Positions 1-10,533 of a stretch of 64,000 nucleotides of DNA are shown here, in pieces; position 1 is the first letter of the stretch; every line of letters begins with the position of its first letter. The notes under the pieces are model-generated. The model was not told the DNA's origin and did no database searches. It was given only the letters and a program-made list of their open reading frames with translations. The stretch is from NCBI GenBank assembly GCA_951802425.1, contig OX637803.1:1178001-1242000 (forward strand). The letters run 5' to 3'. Source of the DNA: Clavaria fumosa. Taxonomy: Eukaryota > Basidiomycota > Agaricomycetes > Agaricales > Clavariaceae. Both the position numbers and the translations under genes were made by a program.

Positions 1-402
1 TTGCTGGAATGGTGAATGGTCAAGCAAGGGTCTCAGCTAGTGCAGTGAGGGAAGGCACCTCGTCTAAAGCCATACGGTTCTGGATAAGTAGAGCTATCCG
101 AGAATCGAGGTATCGAACATCCCGCTCTAACACGAAATTCTTCTTTGACTGAGCCGAAATCTTGCCCTTGAGATCCCGGAGACGCTTTTGAGCTTGAGGA
201 AGCCAGAGAGTGAGCGCTCGAGATAAAGCTGCGCGTTCCGTAGCACGAAAGGCGACGCACCTCTGGCGAGATCGTCTTCGACCTCGACATCTTGTTCAGC
301 CGCCATGCTAAACAAAGCGGTGACGCTGTACCGGTTGGTGTTTCTGTTGGTGAGCCGCCTTGACATGGTTGCGGGTGTGCTTGGGCTTTCGGGGTAGGAC
401 AT
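1..402 (-). CDS. Ras GTPase-activating protein, IQGAP/Gap1 type (5' end only)
   Basis: Only the N-terminus is present; the gene runs off the left edge. Exons read as 402-261, 192-59 and 3-1, with GT-AG introns of 68 and 55 bp that keep frame (142 + 134 = 276 nt). The start at 402 gives [17 protein letters not shown] second in-frame ATG 12 codons later is also possible. After a short polar leader come the conserved helical stretches [17 protein letters not shown] and [17 protein letters not shown], which I recognise from the N-terminus of fungal RasGAPs of the S. pombe Gap1/IQGAP-related class. These proteins switch off Ras by stimulating GTP hydrolysis. The catalytic GAP domain itself lies outside the window, so the assignment rests on this N-terminal block alone. 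Confidence 0.8.
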
Positions 403-1857
403 GACTGTGAAAGACGACGACGAGGGTGATCGAGTGTCGAAGATGGGATACAACCGAAAGAGAACGGCTCAAAGTTAAAGAGAAATATTAAATTTGTTGA
501 CGGTGACGCTGAAGGGGTGTGGGGGGCGACCAGGGCTCTCGGCCCAGTAAAAAGGGACCTGAATACGAACAACAAGGAAGACAATAAGCAGGTGATGGGG
601 GTGGAAGGAGACAAGAGTTGAAACGACCTTGGGGATGGGAACGGGCACTGGGGTGCACTGCAAGTTATGAATATGACACGGCTACCTACTTCCTTTCTCT
701 CAACCTTCGCTGTACCAATCTCTAAAAGCTAATAACACTGCAAAGCGACTGGCTAGCGCTAAATGTGCACAGCGACATCATGATATCCATCGAATGGACC
801 TCGAAGGGGGTTGTTGACCACAATTCTTCTCTATGTCCCTCTTCGTAGACCACGGCACAGTTACACGCTTCGTCCCCTAACCGTTTGGGGACGATCAGAC
901 CGTCACACAGACCGAACGAGGCTCAGCATTGATGGTTGCGATGGTTGAGACCTTCGGGACCTCAAAACTCAAAACACTTCTCCGAACCAACGCCGCCGAA
1001 CGAGGGGCGCTGCAGCGTCAGCGGAAAGATGAGCAGCCAACATGACAGGTCCCCGCTTTGTTCAATGGTGATAACGACTGTATTGTCCTCCTCGCCCTTC
1101 GTTATAGTACGTGCACACGAATTTCATGGTCGACCTTGGAACGGATTTGCCTTTTCTCAGCCAAGGCTTCTTCTACGCGCATATGTGTATACGATACGGA
1201 GAAACCCACCACCGTATGTGTATATATTTCCCTGATGAAAAGGTGCTGTACAGGCAGAAATGTCTTTGCTGATCAAGATGGCAACATTTGATCCAGATAG
1301 ATGGATGCAAAGAAAAAAGAAAAAAAGAGGACATGAAACATTTTTTTAACCTAGCTCGTTGCCAAGCCGTTGTTCTGGATACCAATGTCCAAGTTAGACA
1401 ATGTCCATCAAATCCATGAGGAGCTTCGCTCATCACGAGACGCGACCAGGCAGCAAAGATCTCATGAGATGAGAACACTCCCTGTGTTCCGAGTCGTTCA
1501 ATCACCATTTCCAGCATCGTCGTAAACAGCTTTTCAAGCCCAAGGCTAGAAATGGAGATGAATGTCCTACATTCTTTGTGACTCATTCAGGCCATAGGCC
1601 TTATCGCTTACAAACAACGACGGCAGCGCCCAAAATTCCGAGCGACCGACTGGCGGCTGCGCTGCGCTCGATATGGCTTATCATGACTGTGACTGTACCG
1701 CAATGCCCAAAAACAACATAACTCGCAATATCCAATCAACCTCAAAAACGTACAGCTCCTTCTTTCACTCTCTCTGCCACATGAATCCACATCCGTTGGG
1801 TCACTTGCTCCAAAAGGTCCACAAAGAGGCAATAGAGAAGCTCTGCCGTATGCGAGC
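403..1857. other. Intergenic, no supported gene
   Basis: Upstream region of the RasGAP-like gene and downstream region of the small gene at 1858-2471. Open frames exist on both strands (for example a 137-codon frame at 1586-1173, minus strand), but none shows a recognisable domain, plausible intron pattern or coding-like composition. A short A-rich run lies near 1305-1345. Nothing else stands out. Confidence 0.5.
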
Positions 1858-2471
1858 TCACCGAAAACGTATGTCCTCCGGGCCAAACGTTCCACAATGA
1901 CGCTTTGAGTCTTCTGGTGACAAATACTCCACTTCGTATTTGGTCCCTACCACCTGCTCTCCCACAAACGCGCCGAGAACAGGTGAGATGCTAGAGTAAG
2001 CAAACAATGAACCCAACGCATGGGAGGAAACAGTTCGCATTCACCCGCTGGAAGAATTCCAGAGTAGCAATTAGAAACCCCATCACCCACACATTACCTC
2101 GGATGCGCACAGAGACGTGTTGGTTCTGCGCAAAGCAAAGGAACCGACGTGAGTAACACACGTTTCCAACGGGAGGGATTACCGAGGGTGGGGGAAAGCC
2201 TTCCAACCTGGACCTGAGAGAAAGTGAGAATCACGAGTGCGGCACGAACGCAGACCGGGACTCAAACGATTCGCCTGAACGATTGACCTATGGGAAGGCG
2301 GACCGGGGATCTGTCCAACATGGGAGGATGGGCCATGCCGGCACCTGGGTACTCGGACGTCACCATAGGGTACTGCGAGCCTGTGGCGGCGGGGGCAACA
2401 GTTGGATAAGGGCCGCCGTGCGGTCCCGCGAAGGGTGATCGTGGTGTCGGGTTCTGTACGAGCTGCGACAT
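1858..2471 (-). CDS. Small protein of unknown function, possible Tudor/SH3-like fold
   Basis: Weakly supported multi-exon gene. Exon 1 starts at 2471 with MSQLVQNPTPRSPFAGPHGG and is rich in Pro, Gly and Tyr. Downstream minus-strand exons read NQHVSVRIRGNVWVMGFLIA. After an intron with donor GTGAAT near 2040 and acceptor GAGAGCAG, they continue with VVGTKYEVEYLSPEDSKRH and GTFGPEDIRFR, then TGA at 1858. The pattern of a V-x-V-R-I strand, W-V-x-G turn, Y-x-V-x-Y strand and G-x-F-x-P is what small barrel (Tudor/SH3-like) domains look like in several basidiomycete proteins of unknown role. That is inference, not a domain hit. The junction between exon 1 and the next exon is not resolved, so the gene could be shorter or wrongly joined. 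Confidence 0.4.
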
Positions 2472-3466
2472 CTTCCCAAAGGGTGCAAAGCAGGGGATGA
2501 GAGGGGGGACAGGCGAGCGAAGCCTGGCTCCTGTGCCCCTAGTATGCGGTATTTAAGGGTGTTTAGATAGTCTGCTCACCACGAAAGGAAATCCTGATAA
2601 CTGGAATTCGGATGCATTTGTGCTGAAGCATCAAATTTCATTTTGCGTTTTCCTGGTAACACTGTACTTCCCCTGACAAGATATGTCAAGCGATTTCGTA
2701 CTTGAACGTGGCCCTGGGCCACCACTGCCGTACAGACTGAGGCAAACCTAATAAGCATTGGATACAAAGTTTAACTTGATTCATCTCATCGCCTATCACC
2801 TTGAAATCATTTCTGAAATAAAAATCGGACCGACCGTTCTCACTCTGTTAGAAGGAGGTTGATGTTTCGCAGATAATTACATACCGCATTGGAAAGACAG
2901 GAGGCGCGGGGACCTGCTTTGGAGCAGGAAATTCCCGGCAGGTCGCAGCACCCAAATGTTTGCTGTAACTAAACTGGCCGCATTGCAAGTTGGTCCTTGT
3001 ATTGTCAGGTTTGGGCCGCCCTCGAGATGATGGTTGGAGTGGAGCGTGAGACGAAAAGTACCGAGATTTCCGGAAGAACTGACACGATGGGATCATCGAT
3101 GACCATGAAGGGTGCGTTGAGATGGTTATTTGCCTACCGCGCGCTGCACACGTCTGATGCGAGAGGAAATTTACCGCAAGATCAATCACCGGGATTAGCG
3201 TGCTGTGGCATCAACCACAAGCGGTCATAACAGCAAAAAGGACGCTGGCTGAGTTTTGGCTGAAAAGGCACACCTGCGTAACAGCAAGCATCCGCAGTGC
3301 TGTACAGTACTGCATGTACTGCAAAGGCGCCCCTCACGTGGCAATCACGCGACTTTCAACATGTGACCGATCATTGCGCAACGCAGAACTGCGAGTGTCA
3401 ACGTTACATACTACAATACCTACGGCCGGATAACCATCTCGAGTCTGAGAGTCTAAACTTTACGCC
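2472..3466. other. Divergent intergenic region
   Basis: Lies between the starts of the minus-strand gene at 2471 and the plus-strand BRO1 gene at 3467, so it probably holds both promoters. A 113-codon minus-strand frame (3189-2848) has no recognisable domain and was not called. No repeat or RNA gene was seen. Confidence 0.5.
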
Positions 3467-6400
3467 ATGGCGAATTTGCTGGCTATTCCTTTTAAGAAGA
3501 CATCTACCGTGCCTATCAAGCAAACCGTCTGGGATTTCCTGCGCGATCACACCGATTCTCACCCAGAGGAGTTCAGGCAGGACATAAATAAGTGGGATGG
3601 ACTCAGAAAGAAGGCTACCGGAGATCAGGTTCATGTCCAGCGCGTAACCGAAATTACTAGGTCCGTCGCCACTCACGTCGTTGGCCTGGTGTTTCTTTCT
3701 CAATTGCCCGTTTCTCTATAGGTATCACGCGCAATTGGTCTCCATTATCGCAAAACTGCCAGATGACGTGCGATATTTTTTCCCCTCATCTTTGGATGCG
3801 TTACACCATACCCCCAGTCTCTGAACTGAACGGAAAAATCCACTAGATCACCCTCGCGATCCCTTACGCTCTCGCCTTGAAGCCCACTTCCTCCCCCATA
3901 ACTATCTCGAGCCTAGCATACGAACGGGCGTCCATCTTGTTCAACCTAGCTGCATTGCATTCGCAACTGGCGATAAAAGAGGACTTAGAGAGCCAAGTAG
4001 GCATCAGGCGTGCCAATACCCATTTCCAGGTACGAGCACTCCATGATTGCAGTGAATCCGCCCTTGAGTTTTATGCAGAGTGCAGCCGGGACCCTTGCAT
4101 ATTTGAGCTCATCTGCTTTACCCAAACTCGCGGATCTGGGCGGCGATGTTGAGGTTCCGCTCGATTTATCCGAACCCTTCATCAAAAGTCTGGAATATTT
4201 GATGCTCGCACAGGCCCAAGAATGTGTCTGGCTTAAAGCTCGATTGGGTGTGTCCTTTATCCTCCATCCAGTGATTGTGATCTATAGTCATGACATCGGT
4301 CACAATGAGAACAATACAAGGATAGCCTAGTGGCGAAGTTGGCCGCTCAGGTGTGTTTCCGCGTTTCACAATAGAGGTTCCATCCGCTTACTCTAATAAA
4401 GGCTGCCACATTCTACCAATCTTCTCTCCAGAGCGCCAAAATCCAAAACAATTTTCCGTCGGTATGTCGTAAATTCTCGTTTGGAGACGTTGGACAAATG
4501 TTTCCGTATCAGAGATGGCTCTCCCACCTTGAAACAAAACAGTTTCATTTCGAATCTGTGGCTCAGTATAGAAAGAGTTTGGAGGATCAATTGGCCAGCC
4601 GGTATTCTATCACGTTCCCGCTAAGCGCCCGCTGGCACAACCGCCGCTCACACCCCATATGGGTCAGGTACGGCCACGAGTTAAGTCGCCTGAGACTGGC
4701 CCGCGAGTACGCTAAGAACGGGTGCGAGATAGCTCGCAAGGGTGGCGCCACTCGTGCCGTACAGGATAATATCAAGGTCAGGAATTTGTCACTTTTATTT
4801 CTACACAGTGCATAGCTCCTTTGATATATGGGAAAATTAATCTAACTGTGCTCCCAGTCCCTCTTCGACACCGTTGAGCATGAAATCTGTCGCGCTGAAC
4901 GCGATAATGACTTCATATACCTTCACGACCTGCCCGCTCCGACAGCCCTTCCTCCGATACAGGCAGCATCTTTAGTTCAGAGCGCCATCCCAGCGGCGTT
5001 GCTGGACCTAGACACAGCACTCGACCAGGAGCCAATAATCTTTGGTGAACTCTTGAGCTGGGCTGCACGTGAAGCGATCAGTGAGAATTGCTATTCACCA
5101 GGTTGCACCTGTCCCTAACTGATTATCGCCTTCTGCTTTTCCTGCATGCCTAAAGATATATACAATCACCGTAAGGAAACCTTGCTGCAAGAGCAGATCG
5201 TGAATCACGCTCAAGTCCTCGCCGCCGATGCTCGTCGGTTCGTATCGCGTGGTGTTCAGTCGATATATGTCATTCATTTAACGTGGGTTTACAAAGGCGT
5301 CTCCTCGAGCTCAACCTGCCCGCTTCTCTAGAAGCTCTGGAACAATCCGTCGGTTTACCGCCCAGCCTGCTCAAGATGGCCGAAGAAGTCCGCCGCGAAG
5401 ACGGGCCTCGGCGTATAGAGGACGGCATCCGTGACTTGCATACTCTGGCAGACAAGAACATGTCCCTAGTCAATCAGGTAATACAATATTCTTCAACCCT
5501 GCTCGCGGATGCTTGATGTCAATAATCCTTGCCATAGGCATTCGACATCCTAGATCATGAGGCCTCGGATGATGAAGCCGCGCGTCAAACTAAACATCTT
5601 GACCGTCCGCTATCACATGAAAGCAACAGAAAGCTCGTCGCAATGGCAGAAAGATATTACCACATTCTGGAAAAGTCTTCCGAAAGCGATGCCTCCGTGC
5701 AGACAAAGTGGGATGAGTGGGAGGAAGCCATTGTCGAACTCACGTATGACGAGGTCAATGAAATGACGCCTGAAAGCGTAAAGTGTCCATTATTGACGTC
5801 TGTTCCAGGCTGAACTTGAGGCATCTATGCCGTCCTCTGGACTCCCCTTGTCAGGCGATATGACCGCAGAAGGAACACAGACGCGGCAGCGTGCACAAGA
5901 GCTTCGAAAATGGTTAGAGATGCTTGATGAATTGGCTCGTGTGCGCGACAAACATGTGGACAAGGCTAAGCGTCGAGCCGAAGCAGACGACGTGCGAGGA
6001 CGGGTAACGAAAGCTGCCTCCCATTTCCAACGATGGGCCCCGGTTGAACCCGCGATGTTCGAGGACATTCTTGAAGAAGAGCTTGCGCATTATGACAAGT
6101 TCGTACAGCGACTCCACGACTGCGAAGAAAAGCAAGAACAGGTCCTATCGGAAATCACTGTATGACTCTGTCGTCTTGTGTCAATGGCATTGGTTGTTCA
6201 CGAGCTTCCCAGGCCCTCAATCAGCAATTCCTTCGCTGTCGTAAGGAGGATCCAAATGTGAAAAATCGGGAGCGCTCACTTCAAGCTCTTGAACTGGCCT
6301 ACCACAAGTATTGTGAATTAGTACGCAACTTGACGGAAGGAATGAAGGTGTGTTCTTCATCCTTCACCTCCGTGATCTGCGAACATCTGAACTCGATCTA

Positions 6401-6762
6401 GTTTTACAACGACTTGTCGACCATGCTCATGGAGCTAATAGAGTCCTGCAAGGACTGGAGTCGTACGCGATCCCAAGAACTGAGGTCCGTAAAACATACT
6501 CCTGGTGACATGCCACCCTGATGGCGCCCATCTCAGTGTCTTGGCTGCGTCTCTGGATGACATGTCCCTGCAGGCGCCCGAGGACACAGCGGCCGAAACC
6601 AATCACCCTATCGCTCCAACGGAATCTGCGCCGTCGTCAGCGAATGAGTCAAAGGAAGAACGGGTGCGACCTGCATTGCCGCCGCTGGATTCCGATGAAT
6701 GGCAGGCGATGTTAATTCCCCCAGCCCCGAAGAAGACCCAAAAGCGGACTAAAGTAGTCTGA
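3467..6762 (+). CDS. BRO1-domain protein, PalA/Rim20 (ALIX family)
   Basis: Multi-exon gene of about a dozen exons. The first are 3467-3660, 3722-3767, 3847-4029 and 4079-4247. The N-terminus MANLLAIPFKKTSTVPIKQT matches the start of PalA/Rim20 better than that of yeast Bro1. BRO1-domain landmarks follow: SLAYERASILFNLAALHSQL, then AAGTLAYLSSSALPKL, then SLEYLMLAQAQECVWLKARL. The long helical second half (IYNHRKETLLQEQIVNHAQV through HKYCELVRNLTEGMKFYNDL) fits the V domain that binds YPxL peptides. A Pro/Ser-rich tail ends at TQKRTKVV. BRO1 domains bind the ESCRT-III subunit Snf7. PalA/Rim20 recruits the PacC/Rim101 factor and the Rim13 protease for ambient-pH signalling at endosomal membranes. 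Assignment to the PalA rather than the Bro1 branch rests mainly on the N-terminus. Confidence 0.85.
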
Positions 6763-6890
6763 AGGTGTTGCGGCTGCCTTTCGAGCATTGATTTTGTACT
6801 GCATAGTGTATCAATGAGACTTCTTCTTGCGGTGTTGGTGTAGCACTGCCTGTCACATAACCGTAGTCGAGCACCCAGCAGTTCAACTCG

Positions 6891-7635
6891 ATGACCAACA
6901 TGGACTATCTAAAGGAGGGGCATCCCTCGTCCACCTCTCAGAACACTGACGGCCCACCGCCGTATCAAAATAATCCTCCTTCTGGTTACCGTGTCCCCTC
7001 TTCCTCAACTTCGCCCTTTCCCTCTGAAGAGCAATGTGGGAAACCTGCTAGTCGTGATCTAGACGGTACGTAGTAGGATGAGGCCGTCGCACGCTTATTC
7101 AATTCAATCTGCGGCTAGGTTCACCAATTTACATCGGCTCCGCCCTTTTTGCGTCTTCGGTGCACCCCTGCAAAGTAGGGCCAAGGCTCACACCCGCGTG
7201 CATGGTGCGCCTCCTCTCCTCACTTTGCCCTCGAGATGTGTGACCTCTTGTTGTTTTACGTCGCAGGTTCCGTATGGGGGCACTGAGTACGCTCACAACG
7301 GGAGGTACGACCTTCTCCCATTCAGGCCCGACATGATGGAATGGGTGCGCACTTCCCATGGCCGCATCCCACCTGGGCGCAGGCCCATCCAAGGCGGTTA
7401 CGAGGAGAATGGAGCAGAGCTGTACCACGGGATGGCTGTGGTGGATGGCGTGAGGGTCCCTGGGAAATGCGGCGAGCACCTGGTGAGTGTAGATCGATCA
7501 TCTTTGAGAAGCTTGACGTCGAGACTTCCCCGTTGATAGGGCGGCTGTAACGTGCCTTTCGGAGGCGCGGAACACAATGTATATGAGAACTACGAGATAC
7601 TGTGCGTTCTGTTGCAACATCTCACATCAATGTGA
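6891..7635 (+). CDS. DM9-repeat (DUF3421) protein
   Basis: Four exons keep frame exactly: 6891-7065, 7119-7204, 7267-7482 and 7540-7635 (190 aa). Residues 1-57 are polar, Pro/Ser-rich and probably disordered. From residue 59 there are two DM9-like units: YIGSALFASSVHPCKVGP with VPYGGTEYAHNGRYDLLPF, then GAELYHGMAVVDGVRVPGK with NVPFGGAEHNVYENYEIL. The G-x-x-LY-x-G, PGK-x-G and VP(Y/F)GG-x-E-H signatures define the family. In animals DM9 proteins include mannose-binding lectins and stress or infection-induced cytosolic proteins; fungal members are uncharacterised. No signal peptide is visible, so a cytosolic location is inferred. It sits 129 bp downstream of the PalA-like gene on the same strand and converges with the Wss1-like gene. 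A minor alternative start is the ATG at 6900. Confidence 0.85.
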
Positions 7636-7847
7636 GATCTCATCATTCTCTCCAGCTGCTGGAAATAGAAGATGTGTTAGGGCGGTCCGCTCTTTTGCGT
7701 TCCTGTAATGCATGAGTGGAAGTAGCTGTATCGAATGTACGGTCATTTGTCGAATGTAACGATGCGGGGCGAGAGTTATCGCTTATTGCGACAGTACAGT
7801 ACAAATTATCGTCATGATGAGGGTCATCTGCGCGCTGTAACCGACAT

Positions 7848-9732
7848 CTAGTGCCTAAACTCCGTCAGACAAGTCTGATCTCTAGGCGTGCTACAGACGT
7901 CGCAAGCCAGATGGGGCGGCTCATTTAAACTGACAACTCGACATAAGCCCTCGATCTGAACAAGCCGGATCGCGAAAGTCGCTCACAATGTACAGGCTGT
8001 ACATGCCCATTTCCGTCCCGGATTACTCGTGCCAACAAGCTTCTTCCCACCACCTGTCAACGCGAGACCAAGAGACTCTTTCTTCCTCGGCTCGATTTCG
8101 CTTTGTACAAGCTTTCCAAACCGAACTTTCGTTGCCGCGGGATCATGCTTTGAGGAACGTGACACATCTAATAGTCCGGAGGTGCAGCCAACTCGAATAT
8201 GAATGCAGGTACTTACGTCGAGGCTCAGATGCTTCCGCGGGTTTCAAACCTGCTTTCCCGTCCGATCTGCCATTAATACGGTCGGATGTAGCGCCGCCTC
8301 CGCCGCCTCCACTGCACGGTGTCTTTGGCTGCGGGATTTCGAACTCACTCTCAAAATCCCCCCACGACGTATTCTTGTTACCTGCGTCCAGATCTCCCTC
8401 ATTCATGGCGAGTTGACGATCTTGATCAGACTCTGAGATGTGCCCTTCAGAATCAGAGTCATCCGAATAGCGATCCTCGTCGCGTGTTCCATGGGTACGT
8501 GAAGATGAGCCTGAGCCGAGCCGTGTCAGAAGATCATTTGCTGCTACGTCAACGATGGGACTACCATGACTCAGCAGCGCCTGTATTCGTTTCTCAGTAG
8601 CAATCGCTCGTTCCTCTCGGGCTCGCTTGCTGCAACCAGAAGTAAGATACACGCCTTTGTTTGTAGAGATGGAGAGATGGATGAAACAAACCTCCCAGCT
8701 CTCTTCCCAAACCCACTCCCTTCTCCGCTGCTATCTAGCGCGTGTCCTTCACCAACGAATGCTGTCGAGCCCTTCACGCGTGCACCTGCCTTGCGTCTCT
8801 TGGCTGTTTGTGCCCCGGTGTGGTGCGAAGGTCCGGATGGACGCGTTCTCCGTCTTCGGCCACCGCGACGTTGAGTTGTTCTGGGACGGGCTTGAGCGCC
8901 CCCGCACTAGAAGACAAGCTCAAGCATGTATTGGGGTGTGGGATAGGGACGCACCATATACATGGGTAAATCGTCCGCTTCGGCGTTGGCGCCGTCTATG
9001 CGGGCAGAGTCGATCAATCGCTGTCCAGATGACCAGTAACCTGTGCCAAGCACAAGAAACGATCAGAAAGGCTCGGAATACGCGCTGGTAACATTACCAT
9101 CGCCGTAGTACCCATTCGTCTGCAGTCCTCTGACTTCACGCCGGAAATCGGACCAGAGTCTTTGAAAGGCGGGACCGTGGTTCATATGCTTACGGACACA
9201 ACTTTTCGGCAGGAATCAAAACGCAGAGGAGAAGGACATACGAGATTATGGGCAAGCTAAAGATGCAAATTCGAGGAATGTATAGGCCATTGTGAAAGTA
9301 GAGACAGACCTCATGACACAAGGTGCTGATAAGATAGGAAGTTGGGACAAACGAGCCATTGTGCCTTCGCAGCACAAGCTCTGCGTAAACCATCAAAAAC
9401 GCTGCCTTGACATCGAAAACAGGGTCGGCGCACCGATGACTTCTCCGTTGTTCCAATTTCGCCCCGCAAAGACCTTGTTATATTCGTACTGGCATAGGCA
9501 ATGTCCGTATACTAGACTGGAATTTGAAGGGATGCATTGCGAGACTCACCTCCTCGAGGCTGTTAACCTCCAGCCCATGCGCCTTCATCACAGGCCTCAA
9601 TTGCGCTGCCAATGCTCGCAGAAGCTGTCTTGCATTTTCTCGTGACTCATCACTGAAGTCTGGAAGGGCGGTTATGAAATTGACGTGAGGATTCGGGTTG
9701 GCTTCACGCTCATTTACACGGTGGTGAACCAT
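7848..9732 (-). CDS. WLM-domain metalloprotease, Wss1/Spartan-like, with RanBP2 zinc finger
   Basis: Multi-exon minus-strand gene. The N-terminus MVHHRVNEREANPNPHVNFI leads into the WLM domain (RWNNGEV-like NWNNGEV, VLRRHNGSFVPTSYLISTL). The zinc motif is assembled over two introns as CHE + LAHNL + HMNHGPAF, giving HELAH-N-L-H-M-N-H: a HExxH with the downstream His. It continues GLQTNGYYGDGYWSSGQRL, a basic linker CGGAQARPRTTQRRGGRR and a charged helix SKRAREERAIATEKRIQAL. The last exon (after donor GTGAGC near 7980) completes a RanBP2-type finger: W-A-C-T-A-C-T-F-L-N-E then ACDVC, stopping at 7848. Wss1 proteases cut DNA-protein crosslinks and bind SUMO/ubiquitin; the finger would help substrate or ubiquitin binding. 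The gene is divergent from the duplicated arm A, 100 bp away. Confidence 0.88.
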
Positions 9733-10533
9733 GCTCTGGTGACTGACTCAACAATTATACATAAATGGGAAAAGCCCCTAAAGCCTGAATGAGTACAGTC
9801 GAGGAAATCTTCTCATGCATCAAAATGGGTCCTCTGATCATTGAGCCGTTCGTTTAAATTCGTTCCTAGCAACACTTAGTTCTCGTCACGGATTGGCGAG
9901 TAGAAAGCACGGAGGACCGTCTGGGAGTCTAGTCTCGACCCCAATCCGAGCTGAACGTTTCGCTGTCCATGAATCACAGGTATGGATCGAGTTGTTGTTC
10001 TTATATCACGGGTGTCTTTTCTATTTCCCTGGTGTAGGGTGCTGGACAAACGCTGACATTGGAGGAAGGATCTCGGGACCTGCGTACGAGGTGTCGGACC
10101 CGGGATCACGGGTTTGAGTAAGACTTGTCCTTTGGAGCGGGAGGGCTTACTCGGCACGGGCTGGTGTAAAAGTTTGATGATACTGTAGGTGGGAATTTGG
10201 TATTCTCTCGCAACTAGTGTGTACTATGAGTTCTGGTTGTGCAATCGATCCTTTGGATTTTGTAATTTGTTTGACGAAGGATCCGTGCTGTTGACTGGCA
10301 CACGGCACACGAGTTCGAAATCCGTGCGTAGACTCGCGCTATCGCGTTATCACCAAAACCTTCAAGCTTCAAGATGTGTGACCGTGTAAAAATACAGCTA
10401 CCTTCGGGGCTTCCACGCTCATTGCAAATCCGGCGTCTCATCTTGTCCTCAGGGACCTAAGACATGCCTACAATATCCGCAATATGTCATGGGGTGTTCG
10501 ACTCAAACAACGACTTGAAACCTAACCTCCAGC
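9733..10533. other. Intergenic; contains outer boundary of arm A
   Basis: Divergent region between the Wss1-like gene and amidohydrolase copy 1. The left ~100 bp is unique. From about 9832 the sequence matches, in reverse complement, the region upstream of amidohydrolase copy 2 (to 26637), so the promoter was duplicated together with the gene. Small indels distinguish the two promoters, for example around 9850-9870. Confidence 0.6.

Noticed and set aside
33..614. 193-codon minus-strand open frame overlapping the RasGAP start
   Set aside because: Runs across real exons and an intron in another frame; Ser/Pro-rich without domain. The RasGAP exons explain the region.
1173..1586. 137-codon minus-strand frame
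   Set aside because: No recognisable domain, no splice partner, ordinary intergenic composition.
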